Source: a virus. From it: a stretch of DNA of 22,043 nucleotides. Where the stretch lies: positions 13,377 to 35,419 of IMG/VR virus record IMGVR_UViG_3300001472_000061; one strand, given 5' to 3'. How positions within the stretch are numbered: position 1 is the first letter of the stretch; each line of letters begins with the position of its first letter. Below, piece by piece: positions 21,401 through 22,043 of the stretch. The notes below the pieces were generated by a model. It did no database searches and had not been told where the DNA came from. It worked only from the letters and a program-made list of their open reading frames with translations. The position numbers and the translations under genes are program-made.

Positions 21401-22043
21401 ATAACTTTGCTATCACGCATAGAAATATTAGTTAATAACTTTTGCATTTGAGCTTTATAGATTTTATCCATTGTTGCTAATATAGCATCTTTACTTGTTG
21501 ATAAATCTTTTGAATATAAGGCTGAATTAGATATATCAGGAACTGTTGTTAAAAGGGCTTGAAAGTCTGCCAAAGTAAATGTCATACCTGAATGATCTTG
21601 AATAATAACTTTATCAGTTGGATCAAAACCATCTCTCATGTTTACTCTAACAACTTCTTCAGCAAAATCAAACAGTGCTCTATTTACTAATCCTTGTCTA
21701 TCAATCTTTCTATTAACTACTGAGGCAGGACCATTTAGTTCAATTAATACTGCATTAATATTATTTATTAAATATCTTTGTGTAGCATTTAATTGTTCTA
21801 TTAAACCTTTGTTTTGTTTAAAGCTATACAAACCCTCAAAGGTTGTCATAAATCTATTAAAACCTAATACTTTATTAATAAAACCATCTTCTTTGACATT
21901 ATCTGGATTACTAATATAATCTTTGTATTCTTTCATTTGTCTTAATGAATCCTGCAACAATGTTGTATATGTAGTAGATATATCTTTATTATTTTCTGGA
22001 TCAATCAATGCTAGATCTATAATAGCTAAAGTATTATCTATTT
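18457..22043 (-). CDS. Giant helical virion/ejection-type protein, N-terminus outside the window
   Basis: The frame is open without a stop through the right window edge, so at least 1194 residues of a larger protein are seen. The in-frame TTG at 22008 is only an internal codon, as 11 further codons upstream are open. The visible part is mainly helical and charged. It has a coiled coil (RVEERLTQLENKITQLKEDY), a hydrophobic stretch (VEVLVSVSSLAYVAFNPFG) and a C-terminal region with FQFHKWFPPAMRARFQQQYY, MIILSMMMMSLLENAW and FVPISPDGVQELFAMIGSP. Such proteins are typical of large internal virion or ejection/cargo proteins in podovirus-like and crAss-like phages. No catalytic motif is recognised here. 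The missing N-terminal part could hold enzymatic domains. Confidence 0.65.
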   Translation of the reverse strand, partial: IDNTLAIIDLALIDPENNKDISTTYTTLLQDSLRQMKEYKDYISNPDNVKEDGFINKVLGFNRFMTTFEGLYSFKQNKGLIEQLNATQRYLINNINAVLIELNGPASVVNRKIDRQGLVNRALFDFAEEVVRVNMRDGFDPTDKVIIQDHSGMTFTLADFQALLTTVPDISNSALYSKDLSTSKDAILATMDKIYKAQMQKLLTNISMRDSKVIAAAEKLRLLQPGVSKNRLYDFMLNFDENGQLKPDAYVQPLSLKFRERRRDLFAATQDEAGVPFQYADVTNLEEAKKTAQGRKDIEWNKKLSRLKTNVNQFMRAEIINDQKQPIDGDYHRYTQEFKDVRNVYEEWNSRSFSWEKRSGVSKNDYTKYRAKYYRTTDYVKAFKKAGEPTGQIKRDETYPSVKQDYIEPRLIARPIDPKTGKPEDMRSQKYIDIMDPKVNDALAVARREYYDMFIELYEGEMLSKLPPQTRQKMLGSIPLVKSNIADDLKKNAYGGFFTRMWAKSSRSMKNLFTSTTEQKTVVVNELGERVDSMPIFFTGNPRVEERLTQLENKITQLKEDYKNKKIKLKEYNKQRNILEGLVQKQRSQPTIGEVSTDLTDSLLQFNRMAEHFETMGAVEDTINALIKVLEKRSYIESGGNLVTGMLDKVTPEKWNIKGEAGNEGLQKNVVRRARMWQKMVLYNNAKDSKGFVDRFVEVLVSVSSLAYVAFNPFGNINNFVLGQVNNTIEGIGGRFFSRKAYLRAEKEFNTEGMAGIIKRTAMYGIPEVVDVSTIGATNFAGRSYDPNKPTNKYEGVNEFWRMMDDSQDIRESGRESSGQKTIWERFKAIGYTLQDGFEYAVQTKIGSAVLFDTQLIAKDGTSASMYDAAQWDPVKKEITYDKKWIKYVPNKVTGIEVEIGGPLTQSTKAFADIRNEIREVNKQTHGNYARIDRTVAQNHWLGVVLFQFHKWFPPAMRARFQQQYYDQNLGWMEGRYRSSLQFLRYSLKQVATGKVKMSEVVSEYKNSVRENNQTDSGGEISASDMEALVQNKVGNINRTVGEASMIILSMMMMSLLENAWDDDEGDEPLWVKKIKNFAKYQTQRTYKEMVMFVPISPDGVQELFAMIGSPIASTRTLGELAEAFSVGLGTLAYGSYYGFDSPEFREDSDLVYQNKPRKGDLKFWKNLADAAPILSSIQKWESFEKLDSWYIGN

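Noticed and set aside
18457-22008. A complete gene starting with TTG at 22008
   Set aside because: The frame continues open to the window edge without a stop and the TTG has no leader signal, so the gene is taken as cut.

Overview
The window is a piece of an AT-rich, densely packed tailed-phage genome, most likely from a phage of a marine or aquatic Flavobacteriia/Bacteroidota host. Four things point that way. (1) Almost no gene has a Shine-Dalgarno sequence; starts sit behind A-rich leaders such as AAATAAAACAATG, as in Bacteroidota. (2) The ribonucleotide reductase pair resembles the compact Flavobacteriia type, without an ATP-cone. (3) There are structural and lysis genes: three large fibre proteins, a 3TM-type holin and a very long helical virion or ejection-like protein. 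(4) There is a chain of tiny basic proteins of the kind seen in marine and crAss-like podoviruses. The crAss-like/podovirus placement comes from remembered gene style, not a search, and is tentative.

Layout. 1-1840 (+) is a small-gene operon: the end of an unknown gene, a DUF932 protein, a 25-residue membrane micropeptide, a GC-rich hairpin, then three genes coupled by ATGA overlaps, one of them DUF5664/dATP-dGTP diphosphohydrolase-like. At 1841-1928 it meets the minus-strand genes at a folded, probably bidirectional terminator. 13346-1926 (-) is a long late operon, transcribed from about 13400 leftwards: three small basic or Cys-rich proteins, fibre 1 (540 aa), holin, Lys-rich virion-type proteins, a 27-residue CDGSH-motif peptide, a 114-aa virion-type protein, fibre 2 (1071 aa), fibre 3 (1223 aa, with Ig-like and VWA-like parts), a 139-aa virion-type protein and a 58-aa protein. 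13347-13629 is a divergent promoter region. 13630-16243 (+) is nrdB-nrdA, an island on the opposite strand to the late genes on both sides. 22043-16240 (-) is a second block: a giant helical protein cut by the window edge, an outer-membrane beta-barrel, a TM/coiled-coil protein, an exported thioredoxin-fold protein without its cysteines, a 28-aa membrane micropeptide and a zinc-ribbon protein whose stop overlaps that of nrdA.

How it works together (inference). The leftward genes build and decorate the virion, deliver proteins with the DNA and lyse the cell. The nrdBA island and the DUF5664-like protein would raise or reshape the dNTP pool. The barrel, coiled-coil and thioredoxin-fold proteins look like an envelope-directed cassette. 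Six genes supported here are shorter than 60 codons and easy to miss: 1012-1089, 1926-2102, 10083-10166, 12860-12961, 12958-13092 and the pair 16240-16347/16350-16436; all lie snugly between larger genes.
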